From contig JAITYX010000064.1 of the NCBI GenBank assembly GCA_021018815.1, positions 3,009,501-3,073,500 on the forward strand: a stretch of DNA of 64,000 nucleotides, in the 5' to 3' direction. A program made the position numbers and the translations under genes. The DNA is from Talinum fruticosum (Eukaryota > Streptophyta > Magnoliopsida > Caryophyllales > Talinaceae). Under the pieces are notes generated by a model that had not been told where the DNA came from, did not search any database, and saw nothing but the letters and a program-made list of their open reading frames with translations. Numbering within the stretch: the first letter of the stretch is position 1; each line of letters begins with the position of its first letter. Of the stretch, positions 47,851 through 60,630 are shown in pieces.

Positions 47851-49613
47851 AAGATTAATATATATATATATATAAATTTGCATTGAAAATTTTGATAATA
47901 ACTCTCCAAAACATCATAAGTTGAGCTAAGTTTTAAACGACTAACCCTAGAGTTTGGTATAGGAAATCAAAATATAATTGAAAAGTCTCATTCAATGTGG
48001 GTTGTATGTTATAAATATATTTGATTTTGGTGGATTAGCTAGTTCTAATGGTTACATTTTTTAGAATAATTAATTATTATATATTTAAAGTTTAATTTCC
48101 ATTTATATTAACATTTGTGTCTATATTTATAAATACATATTTTGATTTTTAATGATATAACCATGTTATTTAAGAATAGTGTGCGTTATAGAAGTTACTA
48201 ATTATGGAACTTTAAGGTTCTTTTTTTTAAAAAAATTAAAAAAAGAAAAAAAGGAGGGAGGAGTAACATAATTTATTAGCCTGGAGCCAAAAACAGAAAA
48301 AAGGGAGAGAAAAAGGGAGGTCATGTATTCATGCAAGCTTTTTGATAAAATTTGTTATTTATAAGTAATAAATTGGTTCATATATCATACCTCATGACCC
48401 CTTACGAGCTTCCATAAATATATATATTTTATAGGTATCTTATTAGTTTATATGATATAAAAAAAAAACTTGAGAAATGAATTTAAATATTAAAATGGAA
48501 ACAAAAGTTACATGAGAAAGAAAAGTCGAAGGAACGAAAGAAAATACAAACGAATTGGAATTTTTGACTGCTGTAATAGTTTCATAGTTTATTAATTGAT
48601 TTAATGGTATAATTTAGTTTTTAAAATTAGATCATAAATAACATCTCAATCACAAATACTTTTCATCTTCTTCACGAGCCTACCGAGCTAAGCTTGCTTA
48701 TGATCCAATGTCTGTCAAAAATTAAATCGGATCATAACGTACTATCTCCTATATTAATTTGATGCTGAGCCAACAATGCATGGTTTCTGTAATTGACAAT
48801 ATTATTCATACCCCTTTCTATTCAGAAAACGAATGTAATGGGTCTATAATTTTGGAAAATATGCATGTATATTTAATGGTTAAATCAAAACAAAAATATA
48901 TTTATGTAATTAAAGGTGTGTAATATAAATAATAATATTCATATCACTTTTTTATTTTTATATAATTAAAAATAAAAAAATTATATTAAAAACCTGATTA
49001 AGTGTAAAAATTCTCTCTTAACGTTTGCTCTCAATTTGTTATGACACTAACTAATATCGACTACCAACCCTACATTAAGTTATCATGGCATGGAAGAATT
49101 TGTTATTGTCCCCACCATCCCTCCACCCTCTCTTTTATTTATTGCAAATATTTTAAATGTGATAATAAAAAAATAAGGACTAACTTCTATGATGAAATAA
49201 ATGATGGGTTTGAACATAAGTCATGATGTTTGGCCATTTAGAATCCTAAACTCTTTTAACTAAAATAATGTGAGTATTCTTATATCACCCCTTATTGCAA
49301 TTAAAGAAATAATTGTTTTTAATAAAAAGACCAGGATTTTAATTATTTAGGAGTAGAAAGATTACACAAGTCTTTTGAAACCATACCAACAATTTGATCA
49401 TTTTATTATCAAGTATATTTTTAGAAACAACAATTGTGCAGATCGATTGGCTGACAAAAATATAGGTTTTTATATTTCACATAGGGACCTACTTTGCATC
49501 CACTATAAGGATAATTTAGGGCGAATCCTTGAGAGGACTGTTTAGATTATAAAGTTCTTACATGCATCATGTGATATTTTTCTTCTATGATTAATCATGT
49601 CTCAACCCTAATA
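47851..49613. other. AT-rich spacer, no gene seen
   Basis: Low-complexity A/T sequence. The short frames lack family resemblance. Confidence 0.55.
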
Positions 49614-49796
49614 TACTACAAAAAAAAAAAAAAATAGCGACGAAAAATTGACGGGTATTCCAACGGAAATTTTTTAGGAATTCGACGGGCCCATCGATCA
49701 ACCCGCTCTAACGAACATAATTCAAATGGGCATTTCCGTTGAAAATTTAAAATTCCGTCGGAAATCATGTCACTATTTCAGTTTTTTTGGGTAGTG
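49614..49796. mobile_element. miniature CACTA (En/Spm-type) element, 183 bp
   Basis: The left end is TACTACAAAAAAAA (one change from CACTACAA). The right end on the opposite strand is CACTACCCAAAAAAACTG. The flanks are ATA on both sides (49611-49613 and 49797-49799), the 3-bp duplication made by CACTA transposases. The interior holds several CCGTCGGAAA/TTCCGTTG-like subterminal motifs in both orientations. It is non-coding and must depend on a transposase elsewhere. Confidence 0.7.
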
Positions 49797-49799
49797 ATA

Positions 49800-52700
49800 G
49801 ATATATATAATTTTCATAATCATGAGCATGTAGCAAGTTTTCACAACATAATCTCAAACATCCCTAAAGTCTATAACTAGAGCTAGTCTACTAATGTACA
49901 TGATAAAGAGGTCATAAAATTCTCAAATAAATATTACTTGCCAAAATCGACTTATATTAATGAGCCCAAAAGCCAATGAATTTGATAGGATAATTCTTCT
50001 CAATCGAGTTAAATTGTACCTAATTTTTTATTTTAATAGTTATGTCTTTTTTTAAAAAATATAATTATATTCATATTTAAACTCATCGATCATATTTCAG
50101 ATCCAACTTTAGACATATAGTATCGGTACATAGAGTTGAGAGAGATGAAGCGAAAGATATGGAGGTGGCTTCTTGGTAGTGTATGAGTTGGAGAATCTCC
50201 AAAATTGGTGGTTGGTAGTTACTTTAGACAACCAATAGTACAGGTGCAAAAGGCAGAAGAACAAGAGGGTAAAACCCAACTAAGGCAAGAATATTTCTAG
50301 TTATGGTTAAGTTTTGATGTGAAAGAGACTAGCAATCCTTCATTATGTTGACCTTTAACAAATTTGTGATAATGCTTTATAAAAAAATTGTTGTAACGAC
50401 ATGTAATATTAATCTTATTATAGTATTAAAAAATTATTATAATTATGATCAAGGTGATGTAATCATACGTTTTTGTTTAAAAAGAAAACAAAAAAACATA
50501 TATTTACAACCAGAATAAATATAGTGTTTGTCATTCATCTTGGATGAGACTGTAGCCTCATGAAACATATATACCCTATATCATTAAGTACATTAGCCAA
50601 AATATTAGAGTAGAGATCATTGGAATTATAACCCTACTTATGCTTGATTACTATCTTCAAAAGACGTTATTTGTTTCACGTCATCTATAATTATAGTTCA
50701 TCTTGGATGAGACTATAGCCTCATGAAAACTTATTATGCAATATATTATAACTTAATTATTATGCACACAATATATTGATAGCCTCATTGTAAGACTATA
50801 AGCATTCAAGAATTTGTAAATCATGATTCAATTAAGATCCAAACAATGTTTAATTTTCTCATTTTTAGTGACACGAGAAAAATATCTTGAATACAATAAC
50901 ACAATAGAAATGAAACTCCGAATTCTATGTTATAAGGTGATACTTCCATCTATTGAAATGTCTTATGAAAATAATGATAGTTGTAACTTTCATCTTTGTG
51001 TAAAAACCCTAAGCTCATGCCAAAAAAAAAAAAAAAATTCTAGAATGTTGCTGTGTCATGGGTTACTTATATAGCTTTTATCACAAAATATACTTCAATT
51101 TGAAAATGAAACTTAATTTGTTTGTGCTCTTAGTTTTATTAGTCCCTCCCACAACTACCACAAAAGATATAGTTGGTGACAATGTCTACTTGTGATTTAG
51201 ATAATGCTTGTTAGCTATAGGCTAAATTACCATTTTGCCCCTTAGAAGTTGGGATAGTACTAACTAATTAACTACCCAAAAACTCATTAGCATATTAGTA
51301 TATATACATCTCAACCACTAAAATTTTTAGTTATACTTATAAATCTAAATACCGATGTAATCTAAGGATCAAGACCGAGGTGATCGGTATATTAGATCTA
51401 AGTTTGATTCCCTCTTTCGGTTATATTATATTGTATTATAATTTATACCTTTTAAATAGTTATAAATCGGAATTAGAATCAGTCATACATTGATATCTCT
51501 AACACAAATATTTGCTGCCATTTTTTTTTTTTAACATTCAAATAGATTTAAGAAAAGGCACAGAAAAATCCACTATTTTAAACAGAAAAAGGAATAGGAT
51601 AAAAAAAAAAGGTACTCGATTTTTTAAAAAGAGAGGGAAAAAATGAAAATAGGACACGTTTCAGTCAAGTAAGAGATGAACAGCACCTAGGACCACGACG
51701 AAAAGCTAATTATTTCAGAAATTAAAGGCTTCTCAAAATCATCATCTTTCATTTTCACCATGATCTTTCATTGTATTTCAAAACAAACAAAAAAAAAAAA
51801 AAAAGGAGAGAAAATGCTTTCCAACCAAATAAATAAATCAATAGTTAACTGAATTTTCACCCTTGCTGATCTCAGTGAGGCGAGTACATGGGTTCATCTA
51901 TATTTATTTTCGAAATTATGCTCAATTATTCTTATTTAATGTTCATATTCATCGATTTTTGTGAATTTTAATTGGATACATATAGAGAAATAAAATTAAT
52001 ACCTATAGAGAACTTCAACCAAAAGATTGAACTTTTTTTTAAATCATTACATTTAAATAAAAATTATTAGATTAAATTTTGCTAAGTGACCAAAAGAACA
52101 ATAGACTGAAAAATATTTTTCTTATCTTACCATAAAGATGAGATCGATATAGGTTGATAAGATCTATATTTATATTTGTATTTATTTTTTCAATATTCAA
52201 ATCTATCCCATATAAAATGCACTTTTTATCTAAGTTTAGAATAGGGCATATTTTTCGGATTTTAAATAAATATGAATTTTATTTTCAACTTTGGTGGCCC
52301 ATTTGAAAAGCAAGAATAAATTATTTTTTTAACCTTTTTTTCCGAAAAAATCTTAAACTTTGGAGCTGTTTGAATTTATATTGGACATTTTTTATATGAA
52401 TCAATTAAAATTTACTCCAATTACTTGTTTTAAGATAAAAGTTGAACAAATTATCTACGTGTGTGTGATTCAATTGAATACGTGTTAACTTGGACATTGA
52501 GTTATAATAACAATTTGGCTATTTAAATTTAACTTTAAATGAACATTTAGATTACTCTCCCCGTTTTAAAATATTTGTTGTTTTAATGTTATAAGAAAAT
52601 ATCAAAGAAACACAAAATTATGATAAAATTTATATAAAAAATTAAGTAGTCTAAGATTTCATCGAAAATAAATAAAATCAATGAAAAGTTGACATAGAAA

Positions 52701-53016
52701 AACAATAAATAAGGACAAAATTGATAGACTAGTTATTAATAGATTATTAAAATAATAATTGATATATATTATAAAATTAAAAAAGTCGGTTAAAATGATA
52801 TGTATTTTCAAATGTAGTGACTATAAGACCATATTCTATTTAATTATAAGGAGTTGTAAGCGATTGTAATAAAATGTAAGGGGTTTAATATAGTTACAAA
52901 TTTAAGTTAATTATAAAAAGATATAAGCATGTATAAAAAATTGTAAAAAGCTGTAAATTATAAGTTAGAGACAAATAAAACAAGTATCTTAATTTACATT
53001 TTGAATTTTAAGTCTA
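49800..53016. other. AT-rich spacer with short repeats
   Basis: No coding gene is recognised. A direct repeat (TTCATCTTGGATGAGACT then AGCCTCATGAAA) occurs at about 50,534 and 50,698. A weak tRNA-like patch with a B-box-like AGTTTGATTCC lies at about 51,400, possibly SINE debris. The 83-codon plus-strand frame at 50,823-51,074 has no family resemblance. Confidence 0.5.
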
Positions 53017-53024
53017 CTCATAAT

Positions 53025-53658
53025 TAAACTTGGCAAAACATACCCGAACCGAACTGGTTGAACCGAATGACCCGAACCAACATTCGAAACAACTCAACCA
53101 ATTTTGACCAAAAACCCGAAAATGAATCGACCCGAAATTTAATAAACCCGATTCAAACTCGAACCCAAATGACCCGATCTAAAACTCAAACTGACCCGAA
53201 ATATAATTAACCCGATTAAGATCCAAACCCGAAATGACTCAAACCGATTCAGCCCAAATAAAAGTGAGGTAATATGTACGCAAAAAATTACTTGTTGGTT
53301 TCAATCATGATTTTTGGTACAACACTAAGTGACTCGACGCGATTTCGACCTTATTTAAAGTTAACCAGAAATCATATCCAAACCGACATTGACCCAACCC
53401 GAATCGAAATCGATCCGAATTAACTTCACCCGAAATTGACCTCGATCCAAAATTAACTTGAACCCGGAACGAGATCGACTCGAAATTATCCAATTCGAAA
53501 TTAACCTGAAACAAACGGAATCGACTCGAACGAGATCGACTCAAAATTTACTCGAACCAAAGTTAACCCTAACCGAAATCAAACCCGACCCGAACAAGAT
53601 CAACTCAAAATTAACTTGAATCGAGCACTCGAATAAAATGACCTAATTATCAGGTCTA
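53025..53658. mobile_element. short hAT-like element with CCCGAA repeats
   Basis: The interior consists largely of ACCCGAA/TCGAAAT motifs. The left end begins TAAACTTGGCAAAACA. The right end on the other strand begins TAGACCTGATAATTAGG. The flanks are CTCATAAT (53017-53024) and CTCAAAAT (53659-53666), a 7-of-8 match. The right terminus resembles that of the element at 2,140 (TAGACCTGTCAATT), so both may belong to one loose family. Confidence 0.5.
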
Positions 53659-53666
53659 CTCAAAAT

Positions 53667-54864
53667 AACAAAAGTAAAGTAACAGAGGAGAAATGGGGTC
53701 ATCATCGAAGGAGGTGGGGTAGTCACTTCCTCTCTCCACCCTCCAAAGGCCAAAGGAGAGAGAGAGAGGTCCCAAACCATTATTTTTCCCATAAAAAACA
53801 TAGACAATTAGACATCATAGACACAGAAAGAGGAAGAGAGCCGCTGTCCAAAAACCACCAAAAAAAGGAGAATTGTCATTTTCAAGGCCTTCGTTTCTTT
53901 TTCTTCCTCTTTGGGTTTTTGTCGCCTCTTCACTTTATATAATAATCTTGACGAAATGTGTATGTCACATTGGTTGCCATAATTTGGTTATTGGATATTT
54001 CGATCTAGTAAATATATTTAAGGTGTTTTTTAAAATATTTTTTAATTTTGTAAACATTATTATTTTTTATCGGTGTTTCTTTAATAATTTTATAAATTTT
54101 TTATAATTTTTAAATATAAATTAAAAAATTTTTTTATGGGTGTCCTAGGACACCTATAGGACTCAATTGTCTCTGCCACTTATCTCAAGTGTAAGGACAT
54201 GGTTGTAGATATTGTATAACAGTTATATTTGAATTTTAGGTTAATTTAATTGAGCATATGGTAAAATAATTTGAGTCAAATTCGATAAAGAAAATTTAAT
54301 CTATGTATGATAAAATATAATTAGAATATGTTAGAGAAAAATAAATATTGCAAAATATTGCAATGTTTTTCCTTTTGATATTTCTGTAACTTGAGAGGCA
54401 AGCTAGGGTTTGTGTGCAAGAGCTGAAGTTAGAGAGCAAGATAAGGTTTCACCTCTCCTCTCTTCTTCCTTGTGTTATGTCAGAATTCGAGTCCAGGAGA
54501 GGGGGAAACTGGATTTGCAATGAAGGATAGAATCTGATCTGATCTTATAATTTACTTTGATTATATATATATTTAGAAAAAGATTTGTATATTAATTACA
54601 GATGGTACATTAATGGAAATTGAGAAAGTCGAAGATCAACGAAGAGGATTTTCCTATCCAACTTGAATTGAATTTGGAGGAAACTCTGAGACAAAAATTA
54701 ATCAGATTTGGATGCTCCTACTTTGAATTGAATCCAATCTAATCTATTGTCATCCATAGCCTCAGCTACTAAACTCAGACTCATCTCATCTTGCTGTTTC
54801 TATCCCTATTTCAAGTTTCTCAACTAACAAATTACGACATAATTAAGCGTTAAGATATACATAT
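53667..54864. other. spacer, no gene recognised
   Basis: A GA/CT-rich patch at about 53,680-53,930 and a GC-balanced patch at about 54,390-54,760 are not coding by any match I can make. Confidence 0.45.
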
Positions 54865-54993
54865 AAGGGTCTGTTCTAAATGATATTTATACAAGTATTT
54901 ATAATAATTTTTAACTTATTTTATTTATAATAGTTATAACAACTCATAAACGTTATAACAGCTTATAACAACTAGTAATAACCTCATATTATA

Positions 54994-55035
<42 letters not shown>

Positions 55036-55371
55036 TGTCATTGTTGTCCTATTTATCAAATTTGATAAATTTTATTTTAGATTTTTTCATATAGGTATTA
55101 TTGGGATTATATTTTTCCCCAAAATATATGAATTTCTCACGCAATAAAATTAAATTGATAATATATATTCATTATTAACCAAATATTAGTTATTGTGAAA
55201 CAGAATGGTTACCATCACTAACGGTACATTAAAAATTTTATAATAGCTTATAAGAGCTCATAACGGTTATAACACCTAATCACATCAACTAATTTTAGCT
55301 ATAACAACTAATCATTTTAGCTCATTTCAACTATTAATAGCTAATTTTAACAACCATTTTAAACGGGACTT
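54865..55371. mobile_element. inverted-repeat (MITE-like) element, copy 1
   Basis: The left end is AAGGGTCTGTTCTAAATG. The right end on the opposite strand is AAGTCCCGTTTAAAATGG. The interior is packed with TTATAAC/ATAACAACT motifs and contains an (ATT)n run (about 54,993-55,035). It shares end and interior motifs with 56,952-57,163. No clear target duplication was found. Confidence 0.4.
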
Positions 55372-56340
55372 AAATCAACATACATAGTCTTATAAAACTA
55401 ATTGTTATGAGACTATTTTACATAAAAAATTTACACTAGCAGATAATAACATAATCTTATAAAACTAATTTTTATTTGAGATTTGATGAACACCTTATTA
55501 ATGAGAAGTAAGGTGTGAAAAAGGGAAGTATATACAGAGGTCGCCTCAAAGTGAAATTTTACAGCTAATTTTTAGAAATATATAATCCACATGTGGTCAA
55601 TCAAAAATGATTTATGGAAGTAGAGTCAAATTTGATTTTGACTTCTATTGCCCTAATGCAACACCATAAGTTCACAGGAGCCAAATTTGACCCTCGTGAA
55701 AGCCTTTAGTTGGTGTTCCCCCACGTTTTTCTTTTTTGTTTATATTATATAGATATTTATAGGCAAATTATTTGAGCTATTTTTTGATGTACTAGGCCTA
55801 TACCCTAGAGGTACAATTTTTTTATAAAAAAATTAATCTTTTCAAGTAAAATTTTTCTTATTTTAAATTTAATTATTACTATATGAGCTTCTTTTATGAG
55901 AAATTATGAGACAAGTATAAGTATAATTTTCTTTACGTCCAGGAGAATTGTCAAAGATAAGTAAAATATCAGAATTTCTTTTCATTATTCTTAAATAGAA
56001 ATATGAATTACATTCTAAGCATTAAAAAAAAAAAAATCTTGAACCCTTTGGTCTCGTTATAATTATAATTATTTATTTTTCAGAAATTTTCATACTTTCT
56101 TTTTAATAATAATTTTTTAATTATTTATTTATGACAAAAAATAATTATTATAGTAATATTGTAGGCTTTTTGGTAGTTGGACAATCTTTATTTTAATATA
56201 ATTTAATAATTTATTATATTTAATCTTTATTTTTGCATGACAAGTATATTTATTTTGCTAGTTATATAATTATTAATTATCTACTACATGCATCGTACAT
56301 GACAATCCTATGTATCATTCATACATGAACTCAACCCAAC

Positions 56341-56402
<62 letters not shown>

Positions 56403-56951
56403 TCATAAAGAATAACACAATATAATTACTATTATAAAGAGACAGGGAGGAATGAAAATAATAGGACCTCAGTCTTAATTATCACTAAGTGAAGGCCTCA
56501 TTGATAATAACTTGAGCTATCTTGACCGTCTTCATATTTAACGGATTCTCCCTTGTTTTTTTGTGTGTTCATGACTAAAAAAATTGGTTTGATTGAGATC
56601 ATGTATGCATTAGTTTTTCTAAATCATCATATAGATAACTTATACGATCGAACTAGAAGAGACTCTCTAGTCAATAAAAACTCGACGGTTAAACCAAATT
56701 TTTCAAGCCAAGTTTTAATCCTAAAAAGGTTTGAATTTGAGGTACAATATATCCCTCTTCGTTCTATAAACGAATAGAAAATTACAAAATTACAATGAAC
56801 ATACTACCCAACAGTAAATTCTTTACAATGTGCAACAATAATAACTGTAGAAATTAAATCAATGAGTTGAATCAAATATGAGAAAATTTTCAAATTACTT
56901 AGCCTTAAATCAAGTCAAAACATGGACAAAATATTAACTCATTCCTTAAAT
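55372..56951. other. AT-rich spacer with (AT)n microsatellite
   Basis: Contains (TA)n at 56,345-56,399. The 74-codon plus-strand frame at 56,553-56,777 (ending RFEFEVQYIPLRSINE) is not recognised. No gene is called. Confidence 0.5.
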
Positions 56952-57163
56952 TAAGGGTTTGTTCATTTTTATTTTTATAACAGTGCTCATAACAATCAAC
57001 GACTCATAACACTTTGTAACGAGATAAACGCCAGCCATAATAGATAGTTTCAATTAATCGTAACCATTCGTAACAACTCATAACAATTTATAAGAGTAAT
57101 AACTCATAACAACTCGTAACAAATAACAACTAGTTCTTAACAGTTAAAATAAACAGACCCTTA
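56952..57163. mobile_element. inverted-repeat (MITE-like) element, copy 2
   Basis: The left end TAAGGGTTTGTTCATTTT and the right end on the other strand TAAGGGTCTGTTTATTTT agree at 16 of 18 positions. The interior is built of CATAACAACTCGTAACAA-like motifs. Target duplications were not identifiable, so the superfamily is open. Confidence 0.55.
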
Positions 57164-59065
57164 GTTTATTATAAAGCCTATTTAAGTACGTACACTTAGT
57201 TATATCGGTTTGTTTAGGGATAGTTTAATGGAAAAGGATCCTATATAATTGGGATGATGATCACAATCTTACAGTCCATTCATTTAACAGTAAAGATCTC
57301 AAATTGTTAAAAAATTTACTACTCGTGCTAAAATAATTTTATGACAGATGATTAAAAAACTCTAATATTGAATGAATGTACTGTAAAATTACAGTGTTCT
57401 CTGCGACTAGTTGCAAGTAGGTGCCCAGAAAGTGAGGTTGGGAATGTAAAATCGACTTTGAGAAGTATCATGCAAAAGGGACGTTAATTACTTTAATCAC
57501 ACTCTTATTGGTAAAGAATATATAGACCACTCCTAAGCTAAGCAAAATTATAATTGGTGATAGAATATATATATATATAGTTAGGTCCAACCAAAAAAAC
57601 AGATTAGAAAATAAAAAGGGGAAAAAGTGATTGTTCTTTATTAATCATTATATCAACTCCATCTCCCATCGATCTAAAATAGAAAAAGAAGAAATTCCAT
57701 CTCCCATTATCTTCACAATCTTCATCCAAAAAAAAAAAAAAAGAAAGAAAAGAAAATCATGATCAGAAAAATACCTTCATCATCTTATCGACAACACTTT
57801 AATTTCAGCATTGGGGGAATCTTCTTTCATAAAATGCATACATGTCAACATTGTATCAGATCACCTCCACCACTTTTGATTTCTTTTTCTTAATTTAATT
57901 AATTAGTGAGGAGATATTAATATGGGACATCCAAAAAAAAATTTCAAAAGTGCTAATATATGCTACAACTGGGCCCACTCCAAAAATGTCCAAATTATTT
58001 ATTTACTCGTTATTCATGTCTTTCCTTTTTCTATTTGAAATGGTAGGTATAATATTTTTCTTAAGGATTTTTCTTATGTTATTATCAGTATTATACATCA
58101 AAATAATTATGAGGAGGGGATTTGAATACAGTTACATACCTTATTACATGTTCTTATAATTGTCGCTCATATATCATGAACTAATGTATGTTATATGGAG
58201 TGTGAGTAACATAAAGGATCGAGACAACTAAAATGTTGTCACTCTCAACTTAGATGTAAGTAAATTCTAATTTAAGAAATCGATACATAATCTCGTACAC
58301 AAATCTAGTATCTTCTTAAATAGGGATCCCTAGCTAACAAATAAGTCAAATAATTGGAAAATAGAAACCATGGCCATCATCACTACATTTGATAAGTGGC
58401 TTTGAATTTGAATTGAGTTAGCTTTAGACTATCACAGGGCGAAGGCGAATGATTTCTATACGACCATCATATGCCTTTTGTTTTCATCCTATGTGAGCAT
58501 GCAGATGTATAGATAAATAGAATGGCTATATAACGACTAGCAAAATCTGAAGTGAATCTAAATATGAGTTATTAAATTAATTTATTTTTAATTTCGAATA
58601 ATATAATTCAACTAAACTATTTAATTCAACAATCCGATAAGATCCAATTAATAAGTCGTTCACATAAGACAAAGTAATCAACCTTGGGCTTTAAATGCAA
58701 AGCATAAGTCTATATATAAAAAATGAAGCCATGGACCGACCACCAAGAGAGAGAGAGAGAGAGAGATTGTGGAGAAATTGATTAACGATTGGACGATGAA
58801 ATAAGAAATTTGCAGCCTTTCATACGGCAGTTGATGACAATAAAAACGACATTGATTAATAACTAATTTGACAAATGTCCTAAAATTGACAAATCCCATT
58901 TAAGAAACCCAATGACAAACCTACACCATGCAATCCAACCCATTAATGATTTGATCCAACATCACGATTTATTATAGAAATGGGAATGGGACCCTTTAGT
59001 CAGGTTCACCTAGTAAACTAAATTTATCTTATCCACAACTTACCTCTAAATAACATAACTTCATT
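57164..59065. other. AT-rich spacer, no gene recognised
   Basis: Includes a poly-A-rich patch at about 57,730 and a (GA)n run at about 58,747-58,767. No conserved frame was seen. Confidence 0.5.
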
Positions 59066-59470
59066 TTGATGGGTCTAAATCTTCATCAACAACAGTTGGT
59101 GGCTTTGTCATTAGAATATGGGAATGAAGATTTTTTTAAGTCAGGGCGTCTAATCTAAGGACTGCTTCAATTCTTGTTGTTGAAGCTACTATTATGCATA
59201 ATGGCGTGAGAACCGCAATCCAAGCAGGGTATAGATAAATCGTCATTGAAGGAGATAATCCAGTGGTCATTAAGGCTCTTTGTAGAGAAGTTCAGATCCC
59301 CTGAAAGATGCAGACATTTATTCAGGATGTGCAATATTAGCTCAAGAGTTGCAACCAAGTTATTATAAGTCATTAGTACCGCGAGGGTAATAGAGCTGCC
59401 AATTGAATTCCTAAGTTTGGGTTTTTTATCTCCCATTCTATTTTGTGGGATTTTTTTCCTCCTTTCCTCT
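59066..59470 (+). pseudogene. RNase H-like (RVT_3) fragment of a LINE-type element
   Basis: The plus-strand frames read HFDGSK and GGFVIR, then ILVVEATIMHNGVRTAIQAG, then IVIEGDNPVVIKAL, then REGNRAAN. This matches the plant RNase H fold found at the end of non-LTR retrotransposon polyproteins. Stops and frame changes interrupt it, so it is dead. It may be the tail of an element distinct from the reverse-transcriptase fragment 1.2 kb downstream. Confidence 0.7.
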
Positions 59471-60630
59471 CCATTTTAATGGAGAACAATTTGGATAGAA
59501 CTATTACGAGAAAGGCTACCTACTTAGTTGGTTTGCTTATCCTTTCCAAAAGAAATTTTAAAAAAAACTTCATTTGTGCAAAATCAATTGCATTACAACT
59601 TCAAATACATGACTATCATTGTTAGCCAAATAAAACGTAGTCGGTCAAATCTATTCGGATGTTAAAATTCTATTGATAGGTTTCTAATGTTACAATTCTA
59701 CTGACGAATGGATCCAACGATGTTAAACGCTCATGCTAGATATTTGAAAATGGCAATGAGTCCAATTCACAACATGGATGTCATATCACCTTTAGTCATT
59801 ACCGTCCCTTGGCTCATAGCTTATAAGACAACGAGTATATTATTATCAAGACAACGTTAAGAACTTACAAGAAACTTGCACTATTTTACCAAATTGATTG
59901 ACTAAACTTTTTGAAACTACATAAACATAAATAAAGACTAAGGTTGAATGTCTTATTGAAGTTTTAACCGGAGTTGAACCCATACCTTATTTGATTCATA
60001 TTGGGCTTAGCAGATGTGAATCGAATCAAATTCACTTCGGAGTAGGATGGCATTGTCATCTCAAGAATATTCCGTCATCCTGAAACTGACCTTGCACGGA
60101 TGACCAGCCCCTTCTTCTTTGGGGGGTGGGGGGAGCGGGAAGGTAAAAGGAATTCATATTGAAAGATAATGTCATTATTTACAACCCCAAAAAATATTTC
60201 AGTAATAATTAAAAAAAACTAGCCTAAGGGGGAAAAAGGAGCAAAATCCTCGTGTGGGGAAGAGCAAAAGTAATGCTGTAGGAATGAAGTTACAAACATT
60301 TACATTAACAATTTTTTACCAAAGTGTGAGCCTACAGCTTTCACATAATTTTACAGTTAGACTTGTCTTTGGTTTTTGGTTCTTGTCTCTGGGATGAGGA
60401 TGTTCCTCTGCCACTGCTTCTTGGGACCTGCAAATGCAACACCACGTACAAATTTCATCGTCATTCCAAGTCACTCAGGCATAAATAGAAGCATACTTGA
60501 TAACATCACAGGTACTTAGGTTATCCATCATGTATGCACATAATATGAATAGTTTACGATTGTTCACATTAAAATGCAACCCCTGCCACAATCAATAATA
60601 CAAAATGTAAGCATTTATTGGTAGTACTCG
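59471..60630. other. spacer, with a possible terminal exon on the minus strand
   Basis: At about 60,428 the minus strand has an acceptor-like TTTGCAG followed by a frame of about 23 codons (PKKQWQRNILIPETRTKNQR) ending at a stop. It could be the last exon of a gene extending beyond the right edge, but I found no matching upstream exons within the window. Confidence 0.3.
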
